From NCBI GenBank assembly GCA_046329575.1, contig JAXLUJ010000002.1, positions 354,961-418,960 on the forward strand: 64,000 nucleotides of DNA, read 5' to 3'. The notes beneath the pieces were generated by a model. The model searched no databases. It saw only the letters and a program-made list of their open reading frames with translations, and had not been told where the DNA came from. The position numbers were made by a program, and so were the translations under genes. Numbering within the stretch: the stretch's first letter is position 1; each line of letters begins with the position of its first letter. Origin of the DNA: UBA1941 sp046329575. GTDB taxonomy: Bacteria; Bacteroidota; Bacteroidia; Chitinophagales; LD1. Below are positions 18,664 to 28,200 of this stretch, in pieces.

Positions 18664-19033
18664 CCTGATATACGGCCTTCATTCTTGAAAAAATCATCGC
18701 CGGCTCATGCTGTGAAAAAATGGCGTTTATAGCGAAAGCTCCGTCTTCTTTCTTTTCGAAATTGATTTGAACGGCAATCTCGCGATCCGCAACAGGTTCC
18801 ATGGGAGAAGGGAATTTTACTGATTGCACCCGCTGTACTTGCAACCTTTCACCTATTACGCTGCTGAATATTTCACCGGCCATTTGCATCTGGCAAACAC
18901 CGGGAACTACCGGCCTTTCGGGAAAATGACCTTCAAATACAGCATGGTGAGGTTGTAAAGTAATGATGGCTTGAATAGATTGCTCTGTGCGTTGGGCGCT
19001 TTTTAATTTGTAAAAACCGGTAGTTGCCTTCAT
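18653..19033 (-). CDS. 3-hydroxyacyl-ACP dehydratase-like hotdog protein
   Basis: 126 aa from ATG 19033. Any longer reading would run through the terminator and tRNA upstream, so that start is firm. The hotdog signature is HHAVFEGHFPERPVVPGVCQMQMAGE: the FEGHFP segment supplies the His and the VPGV segment matches FabZ-type dehydratases. It is shorter than FabZ and lacks the usual N-terminal extension, like dehydratases in aryl-polyene/flexirubin-type modules. The neighbouring convergent genes (deacetylase, LolA-like, lipoprotein) fit that association. Confidence 0.8.
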   Translation of the reverse strand: MKATTGFYKLKSAQRTEQSIQAIITLQPHHAVFEGHFPERPVVPGVCQMQMAGEIFSSVIGERLQVQRVQSVKFPSPMEPVADREIAVQINFEKKEDGAFAINAIFSQHEPAMIFSRMKAVYQVKA

Positions 19034-19043
19034 AGCATAAACA

Positions 19044-19080
19044 TAAAAAAAAGAGGCTGTGCATTGCTGCATCAGCCTCT
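19044..19080 (-). terminator. Terminator directly after tRNA-Cys
   Basis: On the minus strand AGAGGCTG (19080-19073), a 13-nt loop, CAGCCTCT (19059-19052) and a run of T (19052-19044). The 8-bp stem is perfect and begins 1-2 bases after the tRNA discriminator. Confidence 0.9.
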
Positions 19081-19081
19081 G

Positions 19082-19152
19082 AGGTCGGAAGCGGATTCGA
19101 ACCGCTGTAGCAGCTTTTGCAGAGCTGAGCCTAGCCTCTCGGCCATCCGACC
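19082..19152 (-). tRNA. tRNA-Cys (anticodon GCA)
   Basis: 71-nt cloverleaf on the minus strand. The acceptor stem GGTCGGA/TCCGACC is fully paired, the D stem is GCC/GGC, and the anticodon arm is CAGCT-CTGCAAA-AGCTG with GCA at 34-36. The variable loop is CTAC and the T arm is AGCGG-TTCGAAT-CCGCT. The discriminator is U73, the known identity base for cysteine. CCA is not encoded. Confidence 0.95.
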
Positions 19153-19217
19153 ATTTAGTGCGCCAAAAATAGAAATATATGGCAGAGGTGAAACCTAAAA
19201 ATTGAAAAATGTAATTT

Positions 19218-20372
19218 TTATGATGTTGTTCGTTTCCAAAATGCCAAACTGCGAATGGCAAATACCGCGCTGATCATCAAGTTGGCCCATAGAAAATGTT
19301 GTGGCATCCAACGCCCAAAAAGTGTCATTCCAAGAGCTGCTATTCCGGCTGCTAAAAGGTAATGGCGCAGAAACGGAAACTTTTTCCAAAACGGTAACAT
19401 AAAAGCAACTGGCAAATGCGTAGGCCAGGCCCAAAGCAGGTTCAGGTTCCAGGCCGGAGTGGTGTGTTGTGTAAAGAACCACAGGGTGAAGAAGAGCGTT
19501 CCTAACAGGCCGGCAATTCCAAAAAGAACTGTATCAAATGCCACGAAATAGCGCCCTTGCTGAAATTCGAGCGCCGTAAGCAAAAAAGCCAATGCCAGCA
19601 AAATTCCGAAAACCATATTAGGCGTGCCTTCAAAACCACTGCCGTCGGGATTTTTAGCAGCATCTAAAATCAGGATTTTCTTTGCGGCCAGTGGTGCTCC
19701 GTTTATGGTGGCCTGAGCTACAGCCTGGCTTAAATAATCAGGTAAAAAACATTCCTGACGAGGCGTGGTGATCACATCTACCGGTAATCCGATCAATAAG
19801 TTCATTCCAAACTGATCCCATAAATGATGAGCAGAATAATCATTGATCAGGTCGCGAAACGATTTTACCGGAAAACCGTCGAAATGGCTCTGAAATCCTT
19901 TGCCACTGTACTTTTCAATCACATCCCGCACGCGCGTTGCACAGTTATCGTACAAAAAATCATATCGGTATTCGCAATGTTCCGGTAGGGCATTATTCGC
20001 TAAAAAAGCAAACATTCGTTGCTTGTCTTCATTCGCCAGTAATAATTCCTGTTCATAGATGTTCCGCTCTTCATAAATGTACTGACTCCTAAAATCCTGA
20101 AAGCGATCCACACTTACCATAAAAATCAAAATGCCTCGGCAGAAGTTTAAATAGAATCCGGGTTTGGTGAAATCAAAGGTGCCGTAGTTAAACACCACAT
20201 CAAATCCCTGCCGGTAATCGGTTACGCGAATACCGGTGTGGCCAAAAATACTGTAAAGTTCATCCGATCCCGGCGAACACGTCAACAAACTGATGCGCGA
20301 AGAATCGGAAAGTTCAATGGCTTTGGCTGAAAAGCTAAACAGAATCAGAAAAAAGAGCAGCGCCTTCTTCAT
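19218..20372 (-). CDS. DUF4105 (Lnb N-terminal-like) membrane protein
   Basis: 384 aa. A signal peptide (1-18) is followed by a periplasmic DUF4105 domain (about 20-240), with SPGSDELYSIFGHTGIRVTD near its N-terminus and YDFLYDNCATRVRDVI, the Cys-containing motif typical of this papain-like fold. Four or five hydrophobic segments fill the C-terminal third (about 250-375). The family includes peptidase-like proteins of unknown substrate. The ATG immediately follows the pheS stop (20373), so it is probably expressed from the pheS transcript. Confidence 0.82.
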   Translation of the reverse strand: MKKALLFFLILFSFSAKAIELSDSSRISLLTCSPGSDELYSIFGHTGIRVTDYRQGFDVVFNYGTFDFTKPGFYLNFCRGILIFMVSVDRFQDFRSQYIYEERNIYEQELLLANEDKQRMFAFLANNALPEHCEYRYDFLYDNCATRVRDVIEKYSGKGFQSHFDGFPVKSFRDLINDYSAHHLWDQFGMNLLIGLPVDVITTPRQECFLPDYLSQAVAQATINGAPLAAKKILILDAAKNPDGSGFEGTPNMVFGILLALAFLLTALEFQQGRYFVAFDTVLFGIAGLLGTLFFTLWFFTQHTTPAWNLNLLWAWPTHLPVAFMLPFWKKFPFLRHYLLAAGIAALGMTLFGRWMPQHFLWANLMISAVFAIRSLAFWKRTTS

Positions 20373-21404
20373 TTAAATCGCTTTCTCAAATTGCTGTAAG
20401 AAACGCAGGTCATTCTCAAAGAACAACCGAAGGTCATTGATCTGATATTTCAACATAGTAATCCGTTCTATGCCCATGCCAAAGGCAAAACCGCTGTACT
20501 TTTGCGAATCCATATTGCAGTTTTGAAGCACCTGAGGATCTACCATCCCACAACCACCAATTTCCACCCATCCGCTGTGCTTGCAAACGGCGCAGCCCGA
20601 ACCTCCGCAAATGAAGCAACTGATGTCCATTTCTGCGCTGGGCTCCGTAAAAGGGAAAAATGAGGGACGAAAGCGAATTTCAGTGTCGCGCCCGAACATC
20701 TCTTGCGCAAAATAGTACATCGTTTGTTTCAAGTCGGCAAATGAAACCTGCTCATCAATGTACAACCCTTCCACCTGATGAAACGTACAATGCGCTCTTG
20801 CGCTGATAGTCTCATTTCTGTAAACACGGCCCGGCATCAATATCCTAAGCGGTGGCTGATGGGTTTCCATCATCCGGATTTGAACCGATGAGGTGTGCGT
20901 GCGCAACAACACATTTTTATCTTCCGAAATATAAAAGGTGTCCTGCATGTCGCGTGCCGGGTGATCTTTTGGTGTTCCTAAAGCAGTAAAGTTGTGCCAA
21001 TCGTCTTCTACCTCCGGACCTTCCGCAACCGTAAATCCGATTCTTGAAAAAATTTGGATCATTTTATGGCGCACTATCGAAATCGGGTGGCGCGTTCCTG
21101 TGCAAAGCGAATAACCGGGAGCCGTAAGATCCGGCACCTCAGCAGCTTTGGTTCCTTTCGAACCAACATTATTTTTAAAGCTTTCGAATTTGGCTTCGGC
21201 TGTGGCTTTCAGCTCATTCATTAATTGGCCATATTCCTTTTTGCGCTCCTTTTCAATTTGACCCATGGCGCCAAACAAATCCTTTAACTCATTCTTAGTG
21301 CCAAGATATTGGATGCGAAACTGCTCCAGTTGCGCGGCATCGGCAGGAGCAGCCTGCCTGATTTTCTCCAATACGGCCTGCGCTTTATCAAATAACTCTT
21401 GCAT
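20373..21404 (-). CDS. pheS: Phenylalanine--tRNA ligase alpha subunit
   Basis: 343 aa class II synthetase subunit. It has an N-terminal coiled-coil tRNA-binding arm (about 1-90). Motif 2 is MPGRVYRNETISARAHCTFHQVEGLYID; the FTEPSAEMDISCF segment and motif 3 region GFAFGMGIERITMLKY carry the ATP and Phe pockets. A CxxC-type cluster (CFICGGSGCAVCKHSGW) inside the insert is a common bacterial PheS feature. The beta subunit is not in the window. The upstream region contains a minisatellite. Confidence 0.96.
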   Translation of the reverse strand: MQELFDKAQAVLEKIRQAAPADAAQLEQFRIQYLGTKNELKDLFGAMGQIEKERKKEYGQLMNELKATAEAKFESFKNNVGSKGTKAAEVPDLTAPGYSLCTGTRHPISIVRHKMIQIFSRIGFTVAEGPEVEDDWHNFTALGTPKDHPARDMQDTFYISEDKNVLLRTHTSSVQIRMMETHQPPLRILMPGRVYRNETISARAHCTFHQVEGLYIDEQVSFADLKQTMYYFAQEMFGRDTEIRFRPSFFPFTEPSAEMDISCFICGGSGCAVCKHSGWVEIGGCGMVDPQVLQNCNMDSQKYSGFAFGMGIERITMLKYQINDLRLFFENDLRFLQQFEKAI

Positions 21405-21429
21405 GGCCGCAAATTAGCCAAAAGTTTGA

Positions 21430-21595
21430 AGTAGGGTAGCTAGGTGTGGTAAGTGTGGTGGGTGTGGTGGGTGTGGTGGGTGTGGTGGGTGTAGTGGGTG
21501 TAGTGGGTGTGGTAGCTCACAGCTCACGGCTCACGGCTCACTGCTCACTGCTCACGGCTCACTGCTCGCAGCTCGCAGCTTACAGCTACCAACTT
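21430..21595. repeat. Two-part minisatellite between pheS and queA
   Basis: First a 9-nt array, about nine copies of GGTGTGGTG with a few G-to-A changes (about 21440-21512). It is followed directly by an 8- to 9-nt array built on CTCACGG/CTCACTG/CTCGCAG (about 21514-21588). The G-rich strand could fold into quadruplexes. The array lies inside the divergent pheS/queA promoter region, about 20 bp before the queA promoter. A long ORF reading through it would give only a Val-Val-Gly repeat and is not credible. Confidence 0.9.
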
Positions 21596-21612
21596 TACTC
21601 TCATCCTTCCCC

Positions 21613-21642
21613 TTTGATTCTTCCCCAAATTTTTTATCTTCG
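21613..21642 (+). promoter_or_regulatory. Bacteroidota-type promoter of queA operon
   Basis: TTTG at 21613-21616, an 18-bp spacer and TATCTTCG at 21635-21642, close to the Bacteroidota consensus TTTG-N(17-23)-TAnnTTTG. The start codon is 52 bp further on. Confidence 0.6.
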
Positions 21643-21694
21643 CGCGCTATTTCGCCTTAGGCGATTTGAGTTCCGTAAAATTCAAAAGTTATAC

Positions 21695-22744
21695 ATGAAA
21701 CTATCCAGTTTTAATTTTAATCTCCCTAAAGAACTGATTGCCTTACATCCAAGTCCGAACCGCGATGAAGCGCGTTTGATGGTGATCCACAAAAAAACAG
21801 GTAAAATAGAGCATAAAGTGTTCAAAGATTCGCTGAAGTATTTCGATGAAGGCGATGTGCTGATGCTCAATAACACCAAAGTGTTTCCGGCTCGTTTATA
21901 TGGCACCAAGGAAAAGACAGGCGCTAAAATCGAAGTGTTCCTGCTTCGCGAATTGAATGCTAAATCATTCCTGTGGGATGTTTTGGTTGATCCGGCCCGC
22001 AAAATCCGCGTAGGCAATAAATTGTATTTCGGCGCTAACGATGAACTGATTGCCGAAGTGGTTGATAATACCACTTCGCGTGGCCGTACCATTCGTTTTT
22101 TATACGATGGCGATTACGATAAATTTAAGCGCATCCTCTACGGCATGGGCGAAACGCCGCTGCCAAAGGCCATTAAACGCCCGGTAGAGAAAGAAGATGA
22201 AGAACGCTACCAAACTATATTCGCACGCCATGAAGGCGCTGTGGCTGCGCCCACTGCCGGCCTTCACTTCAGCCGCGAATTGCTGAAACGTTTCGAAATC
22301 AAGGGAATCGAATTGGCAGAAGTAACACTACATACAGGTTTGGGTACGTTCCGCACTATCGATGTGGAAGATCTTTCCAAACACAAAACAGATGCGGAGT
22401 ATATTGAAGTAGGTGAAAAACCTGCTAAAATCGTGAATGCCGCTAAAGACAATGGCAAGAAAATCTGTTCCGTAGGCACTACTACTATGCGCTGTGTAGA
22501 ATCTTGCGTTTCAGCTCAAGGTTATCTTACACCTTATAAGGGATGGACCAACCTGTTCATCCATCCGCCTTACGATTTTGAAATCGCTAACGCTATGATC
22601 ACCAACTTCCATATGCCAAAGTCAAGCCTTATGATTATGGCTGCTGCATTCGGCGGATATGACCTGATCATGAAAGCTTACGAAACCGCCGTAAAAGAAA
22701 AGTATCGCTTCTTTACTTATGGCGATGCCATGATGATCATCTAA
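21695..22744 (+). CDS. queA: S-adenosylmethionine:tRNA ribosyltransferase-isomerase
   Basis: 349 aa. It transfers and isomerises the ribosyl moiety of SAM onto preQ1-tRNA to give epoxyqueuosine. MKLSSFNFNLPKELIALHP at the N-terminus is the standard family start, which fixes the ATG at 21695. Conserved segments include LMLNNTKVFPARL, AAPTAGLHFS (about 187-196), EVTLHTGLGTF and the C-terminal FGGYDLIMKAYE. It overlaps the ubiE start by one base (TAATG) and begins a three-gene operon queA-ubiE-porT. Confidence 0.96.
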   Translation: MKLSSFNFNLPKELIALHPSPNRDEARLMVIHKKTGKIEHKVFKDSLKYFDEGDVLMLNNTKVFPARLYGTKEKTGAKIEVFLLRELNAKSFLWDVLVDPARKIRVGNKLYFGANDELIAEVVDNTTSRGRTIRFLYDGDYDKFKRILYGMGETPLPKAIKRPVEKEDEERYQTIFARHEGAVAAPTAGLHFSRELLKRFEIKGIELAEVTLHTGLGTFRTIDVEDLSKHKTDAEYIEVGEKPAKIVNAAKDNGKKICSVGTTTMRCVESCVSAQGYLTPYKGWTNLFIHPPYDFEIANAMITNFHMPKSSLMIMAAAFGGYDLIMKAYETAVKEKYRFFTYGDAMMII

Positions 22745-23469
22745 TGGCCGGTCAGGTTACGCCATATAACGACGAACGCGACAAAAAAACGCAGGTTGCC
22801 GAGATGTTCGACAACATAGCGCCTACTTACGATTTTTTAAATCATTTCCTTTCAGCCGGAATCGATAGATCCTGGCGAAAAAAGGCCATCGATTACATTG
22901 GCGAAATTCAACCGAAACAAATTCTTGACCTCGCTACCGGAACAGGCGATTTTGCGGTGGAAGCCTTACGCCTGCATCCAACTGAAGTGGTAGGTGGCGA
23001 TATTTCGGAAGAAATGATGGCCGTGGGCCGAAAAAAATCGCAAAAGCTGCAAGCTACCAACGTGCTCCGTTTCCAATACACTGATTCGGAAAAAATGGAT
23101 TTCCCCGACAATAAATTTGATGCGATCACCGTTGGATTTGGCGTGCGCAACTTCGAAAATCTTGAAAAGGGATTGAAGGAAATGTTCCGGGTGCTGAAAC
23201 CGGGCGGAAGGGTGGCCATACTGGAAGTATCTCAACCATCTTCATTTCCCGTTAAACAACTGTACGCCATTTACTTTCACTTCGTGCTGCCTACTATCGG
23301 CCGGTTGTTTTCAAAAGATGTACGCGCATACACCTACCTGCCCGAATCCGTACAGGCTTTTCCCTCAGGTGAAAAATTTGTTGCTATTTTGGAAAAATCG
23401 GGATTTAAAAAATGCGGCTACCGTCCGCTCACATTTGGAATATGCGCGTTCTACACCTGCGAAAAATAG
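22744..23469 (+). CDS. ubiE: Demethylmenaquinone methyltransferase
   Basis: 241 aa SAM-dependent methylase of the last step of menaquinone synthesis (MenG/UbiE). The UbiE signatures are MFDNIAPTYDFLNHFLSAGIDRSWR near the N-terminus and RVLKPGGRVAILEVSQP in the middle. The SAM motif I is DLATGTGDFA. Bacteroidota use menaquinone, so the MenG role is likely. The 3' end overlaps porT by 28 bp. Confidence 0.95.
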   Translation: MAGQVTPYNDERDKKTQVAEMFDNIAPTYDFLNHFLSAGIDRSWRKKAIDYIGEIQPKQILDLATGTGDFAVEALRLHPTEVVGGDISEEMMAVGRKKSQKLQATNVLRFQYTDSEKMDFPDNKFDAITVGFGVRNFENLEKGLKEMFRVLKPGGRVAILEVSQPSSFPVKQLYAIYFHFVLPTIGRLFSKDVRAYTYLPESVQAFPSGEKFVAILEKSGFKKCGYRPLTFGICAFYTCEK

Positions 23470-24140
23470 CAACACTCTTGCTGTTGCTGGCATTTTTAGT
23501 GCCGGCCCGGGCGCAATTCAATATTCATGAGTTGGGACGCAAACAAATCTATTTTGGTATCGCACTGGCAGCTAATGTGGCCGATTATAAAATTCAAAAA
23601 AAGCCCTTCGCGCCCGAAAACGATTCTATAAAAAGTTTTCGCCCCACCATGGGCGCGGGCTTTAATCTCGGCATCATTGCCAATTGGCAATTCCACCGCA
23701 ATTTCGACCTTCGCCTCATTCCTTCCCTTATTTTTTCTGATCGTAGCATCGAATATACCACAGTGAACAAAAAACAAAGTGTGGTGAAACAAACCGTCAG
23801 TTCTATTTATCTCGACTTTCCGCTTCAACTTCGCTTTAAATCGGAACCTATAAAAGACTTTCGTGTGTATGTAATCGCCGGAATGCGGTACGATCTTGAT
23901 TTGGCATCTAACAGCAACAGCCGCATAAAATCATTGCTAAAAGTGGGTAAGCATGATGTTTCAGCCGAATATGGCGTGGGCATGATGTTCTATTTCCCTT
24001 ATTTCATTTTGTCGCCTGAATTCAAAATGAGCCATGGCATCATCAATATCAACACGCCCAACGAAAGCTATATTTATTCGCGCGTAATCGATAAACTTTA
24101 TTCGCGCAGCTTTACTTTCACAATCAACCTCGAGGGGTAG
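23442..24140 (+). CDS. porT: PorT, type IX secretion system outer-membrane protein
   Basis: 232 aa from ATG 23442 (MRVLHLRKIATLLLLLAF), which gives a clean signal peptide ending PARAQ; an earlier ATG at 23412 would add ten polar residues before it. The mature part is an eight-stranded-type small barrel with FGIALAANVADYKI, MGAGFNLGIIANW, YLDFPLQLRFKSE and the C-terminal SRSFTFTINLEG. PorT is needed for T9SS secretion in Porphyromonas gingivalis. The ubiE-porT adjacency and the overlap with ubiE support the identification. Confidence 0.85.
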   Translation: MRVLHLRKIATLLLLLAFLVPARAQFNIHELGRKQIYFGIALAANVADYKIQKKPFAPENDSIKSFRPTMGAGFNLGIIANWQFHRNFDLRLIPSLIFSDRSIEYTTVNKKQSVVKQTVSSIYLDFPLQLRFKSEPIKDFRVYVIAGMRYDLDLASNSNSRIKSLLKVGKHDVSAEYGVGMMFYFPYFILSPEFKMSHGIININTPNESYIYSRVIDKLYSRSFTFTINLEG

Positions 24141-24171
24141 TAAAATTCTAAAACTGCTTACTGGTAACTTT

Positions 24172-24345
24172 TTGGGCGCCCCCGGCTGTTGGGCCGTAGT
24201 TTTATTTCAAAAAATGAGTCATCGCCGGGGTCAGGCTGCTTCAGGGTACGCTTCGCTTCCGTGCGCAGTCGTTCCTCCTGCGCACCGCTCGCTAAAGCTC
24301 GCGCCTTCCGCATCCTTCGCGCATCAGAAGCCGTGCCAAGCCCAA
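24172..24345. repeat. Structured GC-rich intergenic element
   Basis: A 174-bp element, far more GC-rich than its surroundings, bounded by TTGGGC (24172-24177) and GCCCAA (24340-24345), which can pair. Inside, CCCCGGC (24180-24186) pairs with GCCGGGG (24224-24230), and GTGCGCA (24261-24267) pairs with TGCGCAC (24279-24285). There is no sensible ORF. From memory, elements beginning and ending like this recur between genes in many Bacteroidota genomes; I see only this copy in the window. Confidence 0.55.
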
Positions 24346-24373
24346 CACGCCATTAATGATGAAATCATCGCTT

Positions 24374-25201
24374 TCACTTTTCATTCAACCGGTTGATGAG
24401 CTGTATGGCTTCCTTGGCGGCTTTCACGTCATGCACTCTAAGAATTTTTGCGCCTCGCATCAAACTTACAGTGTTCAAAACGGTGGTGCCGTTCAAAGCT
24501 TCAGCACTGCTATTGCCAAGGGTTTTGGTAATCATGCCCTTTCTGGAAAGGCCAACCAATATCGGGCAATTGAGATTGTTGAAAAACTGCAAATCACGCA
24601 GTAGTTCAAAATTGTGAGCCAACGTTTTCCCGAATCCAAATCCGGGATCAATAATTACATCCTTGATCCCCGCCGCACGCGCTGCTGCAATACGTTCGGC
24701 CAGGTAACCATAAATTTCTGCAACAGCATTTTCATAATTCGGGTCGTTTTGCATAAACTCCGGTAACCCTTGCATATGCATCATCACCATCGGCGCCTTA
24801 TATTGAGCCACAACGCCCAACATAGAACTATCATAAGTTCCGGCGCTGATATCATTAATAATATGCGCACCGGCTTCTAAAGCTGCTGCGGCAACCTTTG
24901 CATGTAAGGTATCAATTGAAAAAACTACTTCCTGAAAATTTTTGATCAGCAATTTTAAAACGGGAAGTAACCTTTGCAATTCTTCATCACTGGAAATAAT
25001 GGAACTTCCCGGCCTTGAACTCATCGCACCAATATCAATGATAGCAGCTCCTTCATCCACCATTTTCCCGCATTGCAAAACGGCATCTGTTTCTGAAAAA
25101 CTTTTTCCGCCATCATAAAAGGAGTCCGGCGTAATGTTCACTATGCCCATTACCACCGGCGTAGTTAAGTCTAGAAGTCTGCTCCGGCAATGCAGTAACA
25201 T
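24374..25201 (-). CDS. folP: Dihydropteroate synthase
   Basis: 275 aa folate enzyme that joins p-aminobenzoate to dihydropterin pyrophosphate. Family motifs are present in order: VMGIVNITPDSFYDGG (18-32), DIGAMSSRPG (56-65), NDISAGTYD, VMMHMQG and DPGFGFGKT, then GLSRKGMI. The start codon lies one base after the stop of the 5.3-kb surface protein gene, so translation is probably coupled to it unless an internal promoter exists. Confidence 0.94.
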   Translation of the reverse strand: MLLHCRSRLLDLTTPVVMGIVNITPDSFYDGGKSFSETDAVLQCGKMVDEGAAIIDIGAMSSRPGSSIISSDEELQRLLPVLKLLIKNFQEVVFSIDTLHAKVAAAALEAGAHIINDISAGTYDSSMLGVVAQYKAPMVMMHMQGLPEFMQNDPNYENAVAEIYGYLAERIAAARAAGIKDVIIDPGFGFGKTLAHNFELLRDLQFFNNLNCPILVGLSRKGMITKTLGNSSAEALNGTTVLNTVSLMRGAKILRVHDVKAAKEAIQLINRLNEK

Positions 25202-25202
25202 G

Positions 25203-28200
25203 TTAGCGCACTAAAGTGATACTTCCGTTTTTCGTTACCACCTTATCATCCAGATAAGTAAGTTTCAAAGTATAGGTGTACACTCCTGGCGAAAGTTGAT
25301 TGCCCTTATAAATACCATCCCAGGCTACAGGCGCGCCATTGCTGTCGAACACCTTTTCGCCCCAACGATCAAACACTCGAAGTCCAAGTGTTTTGATGCC
25401 GCTTCCATAAACCGTGAACACATCATTGTTTCCATCGCCATTAGGGCTAAATGCATTGGGTATATAAAAAGGTTCGTTGTTCTCTACGAAAATGTTGACA
25501 TCGGTGTAAGCAACACAACCGTTGTTGTAAACTATCGTCAATCGATAAGTGTTCTGGTGCTGATAAGGTGTTGCCACGGGATTTGGACAATCTGAGCAAC
25601 TTAAACCCGATGCCGGAGTCCAGTTATAACTGGTGATGCTACTTGCCGGATAGGGTGAAAAACTGCTGTTAAGCGCCAAACTTTCACCCATTTGAATAGT
25701 GGAGTCATCCGGCATCACATCCACCACTCCCGGAAGAGCTTCCGGAACCAGCACATTAAATGTAGTATCGCAACCAAAACTGTCGATAATAGTTAGAGTA
25801 TGAGTTCCTGCAGCCAAATCGAAGTAGTCTTGTTCGAACTGCGGAGCGCCATTGTCTAATACAAAACGGAACGGACCGTTGAAAAAGTTCTGTGGTTCGA
25901 TTCGTATCATACCATCGGCATACGCTTTACCATAGCAACTAGTCGTATCCACTAAAACTTCAAATGAATTCACGGGAACAATTGGTACGCCGTAAACGAT
26001 AGTGTCCACGCAACCAAATAAATCGCGTGTGATGATTTGATACACCCCACCCGCCAGGTTGGTAACCGGGCTCTGTACATTGGTTTGAACGGCTGTACCG
26101 GAAAGCAATAAAGTATAACTGAATGTAGGATTACCTCCGGATGTAGTAAGGGTCATGGTGCCGTCGTTGCTGTTAATGCAGCGTGGCCTTTCCGAAGTAG
26201 CTACGGTTAAGATTGGGGCAGGCTGGGTAACGGCCATAGTAGCTGTAGCCCGGCAACCATGAGCATCAGTCACAGTTACGGAATAATCGGCTGCAGGAAG
26301 TGCGTTGATGTCCTTGGTAGTTCCGCCATTGTTCCAGGCGTAGCTATATACAGGAGTACCACCAACCGGATAGGCCGATGCGGCGCCGGTGCTAGCGCCA
26401 TTGCAGTGCACCTGATCAACTACTAACGAAACGGTTAAAGTATCCGGAACACTAATAGTGGCTTCACTGGTGGCCTGGCAGAAATGGTCATCGGTGGCAG
26501 TTACGGTATAGGTTCCGGCGGCTAGATTAGTTGCCGTGGTGGCCGTTTGTTGAGGCGAAGTGGACCATTGATAATTGATGACGCCTGAACCGCCTGATGA
26601 GCTCACTGTGGCGCTGCCATTGGCCAATCCGTAACAAGTTACATCGCTGGTATTGGTGATATACGCTAAAAATTCAGTAGGATTGAATAACTGAACATTC
26701 CCCGATACCGTACACAAACTATCATCTGAAACAGTTACGGAATAGCTGCCGGCCAATAAGTTAACGGCTGTAGCGGTGTTCTGACCAGGAACCGTATTCC
26801 ACACATAGGTGTAATTGCCACTTCCGCCCGACGGATTTGCGGTGGCCGTTCCATCATTCTGATTGAAGCAAACCGGATTAATCCAGATAAGCGGAGGAAG
26901 CACCAGCGCCGTTGGTTCCACGATATTAATGTTTGCGGAAGTTGAACAACCATTCGCATCTGAAGCAGAAACGGAATAGCTACCGGCAATCAATCCTGAA
27001 GCCGTTGCAGTATTTTGAGCTGGAATGGTATTCCAAACATAGGTATAGCTACCCGACGGTGAAGCATCTACAGTAATTGTACCATCACTGCCGCCATTGC
27101 ATCGGATATCTTTCTTATTCAATAACACAATATTCACGGCAACATTATTCACGGCGATGTTGTTGGTTGCTGTAGTAGTACACCCATGTGCATCCGTTAC
27201 CGTTACACTAAGCGGTCCTGGCGCCAGGCCGTTTAAACTATCGGTATCACCTGCGCCCGACACATTCCAAACGTAATGATAAGGCGATGTTCCAATACCG
27301 GTTGTCACTTTTGCAGTTCCATTTAATGCGGTACAAATAGCCGGTGTTACCGCAATGCTGGCAATTGGATTAGGATCAACCACCACTTGTGCCGTATCGT
27401 TGGCCAAACAACCCTGATAGGTATAGGTAACACCATAGGTGGTGGAAATTGCCGGCGTTACTGAGATTTGTACCGTGCTACTTCCTTCTGACCAAAGATA
27501 AGTTCCTCCGGAAGGATTTCCGGCGGCTATCACGTTTACGGTTCCACCTTCACAAACTCTTACGTCGTTGGCAGTAACGCCGGGCAATGGCCGTATAGTA
27601 ATCGTTCCTGCGGCATTGGCAGCACAACCATTGGCTGTGTACGTAACCGAATAAAAATGGTCGCCAATTGAGAGTCCGTCCACTGCAATGCTGTCTTGGG
27701 TGCCCCCCGTATTCCAAAGGAAAGTACCACCTGCCGGATTCCAGCCTGACGTTTGTAAGCCGGCGGTAGCGCCAAAGCAAAACGTATCATTGGCTATTAA
27801 CACCACAGGAATTGGTTTTACTACAATTTGCGCCGTATCCACACAAGTGCCGTTGCCCCACTGGTATTTGTAGGTTCCTGGCGCTGAGAATCCTTGAATT
27901 ACAGTACTCGCAAACACCGGATTAACGATGGTTGACGTTCCCGGATTTCCGGCAACGGCCGACCATGAACCAGTTCCGGTTGCCGCCATGGTAGCCGGCT
28001 CATAAACACATACGCTTTGGTCGGCTCCGGCATCTGGCCGGAAAATGGTAAGGTTGTAGATTGCAGTATCAGGCCGGCAAGGCGCGCCATTAGGGTTGTT
28101 CGTTACAAATTTTAATTGTACGCTACCCGCTGCAATATCTGCCGCTCCGGCAGTATAACTAAAGCTGAAAGGACTGGCTGCTGCTGTAGAAGCTGCAAAT

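Noticed and set aside
19082..19152. Selenocysteine or other unusual tRNA because of its compact 71-nt length
   Set aside because: All arms are standard, the anticodon is GCA and the discriminator is U73, so it is an ordinary tRNA-Cys.
19034..19261. A longer N-terminus for the hotdog dehydratase
   Set aside because: The frame crosses a perfect terminator and the tRNA-Cys gene; ATG 19033 fits the family start.
21446..21694. An extended N-terminus for queA reading through the minisatellite
   Set aside because: It encodes a Val-Val-Gly repeat and low-complexity sequence; the conserved family start is at 21695, behind a good promoter.
24172..24617. ORFs over the structured element and antisense to folP
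   Set aside because: They have no homology-like pattern; the region is explained by the intergenic element and folP.
24374..25201. Altered folP motif (DIGAMSSRPG instead of the textbook STRPG form) as a resistance change
   Set aside because: I believe Ser-Ser-Arg-Pro-Gly variants are common in this phylum, and one residue is not enough to infer resistance.
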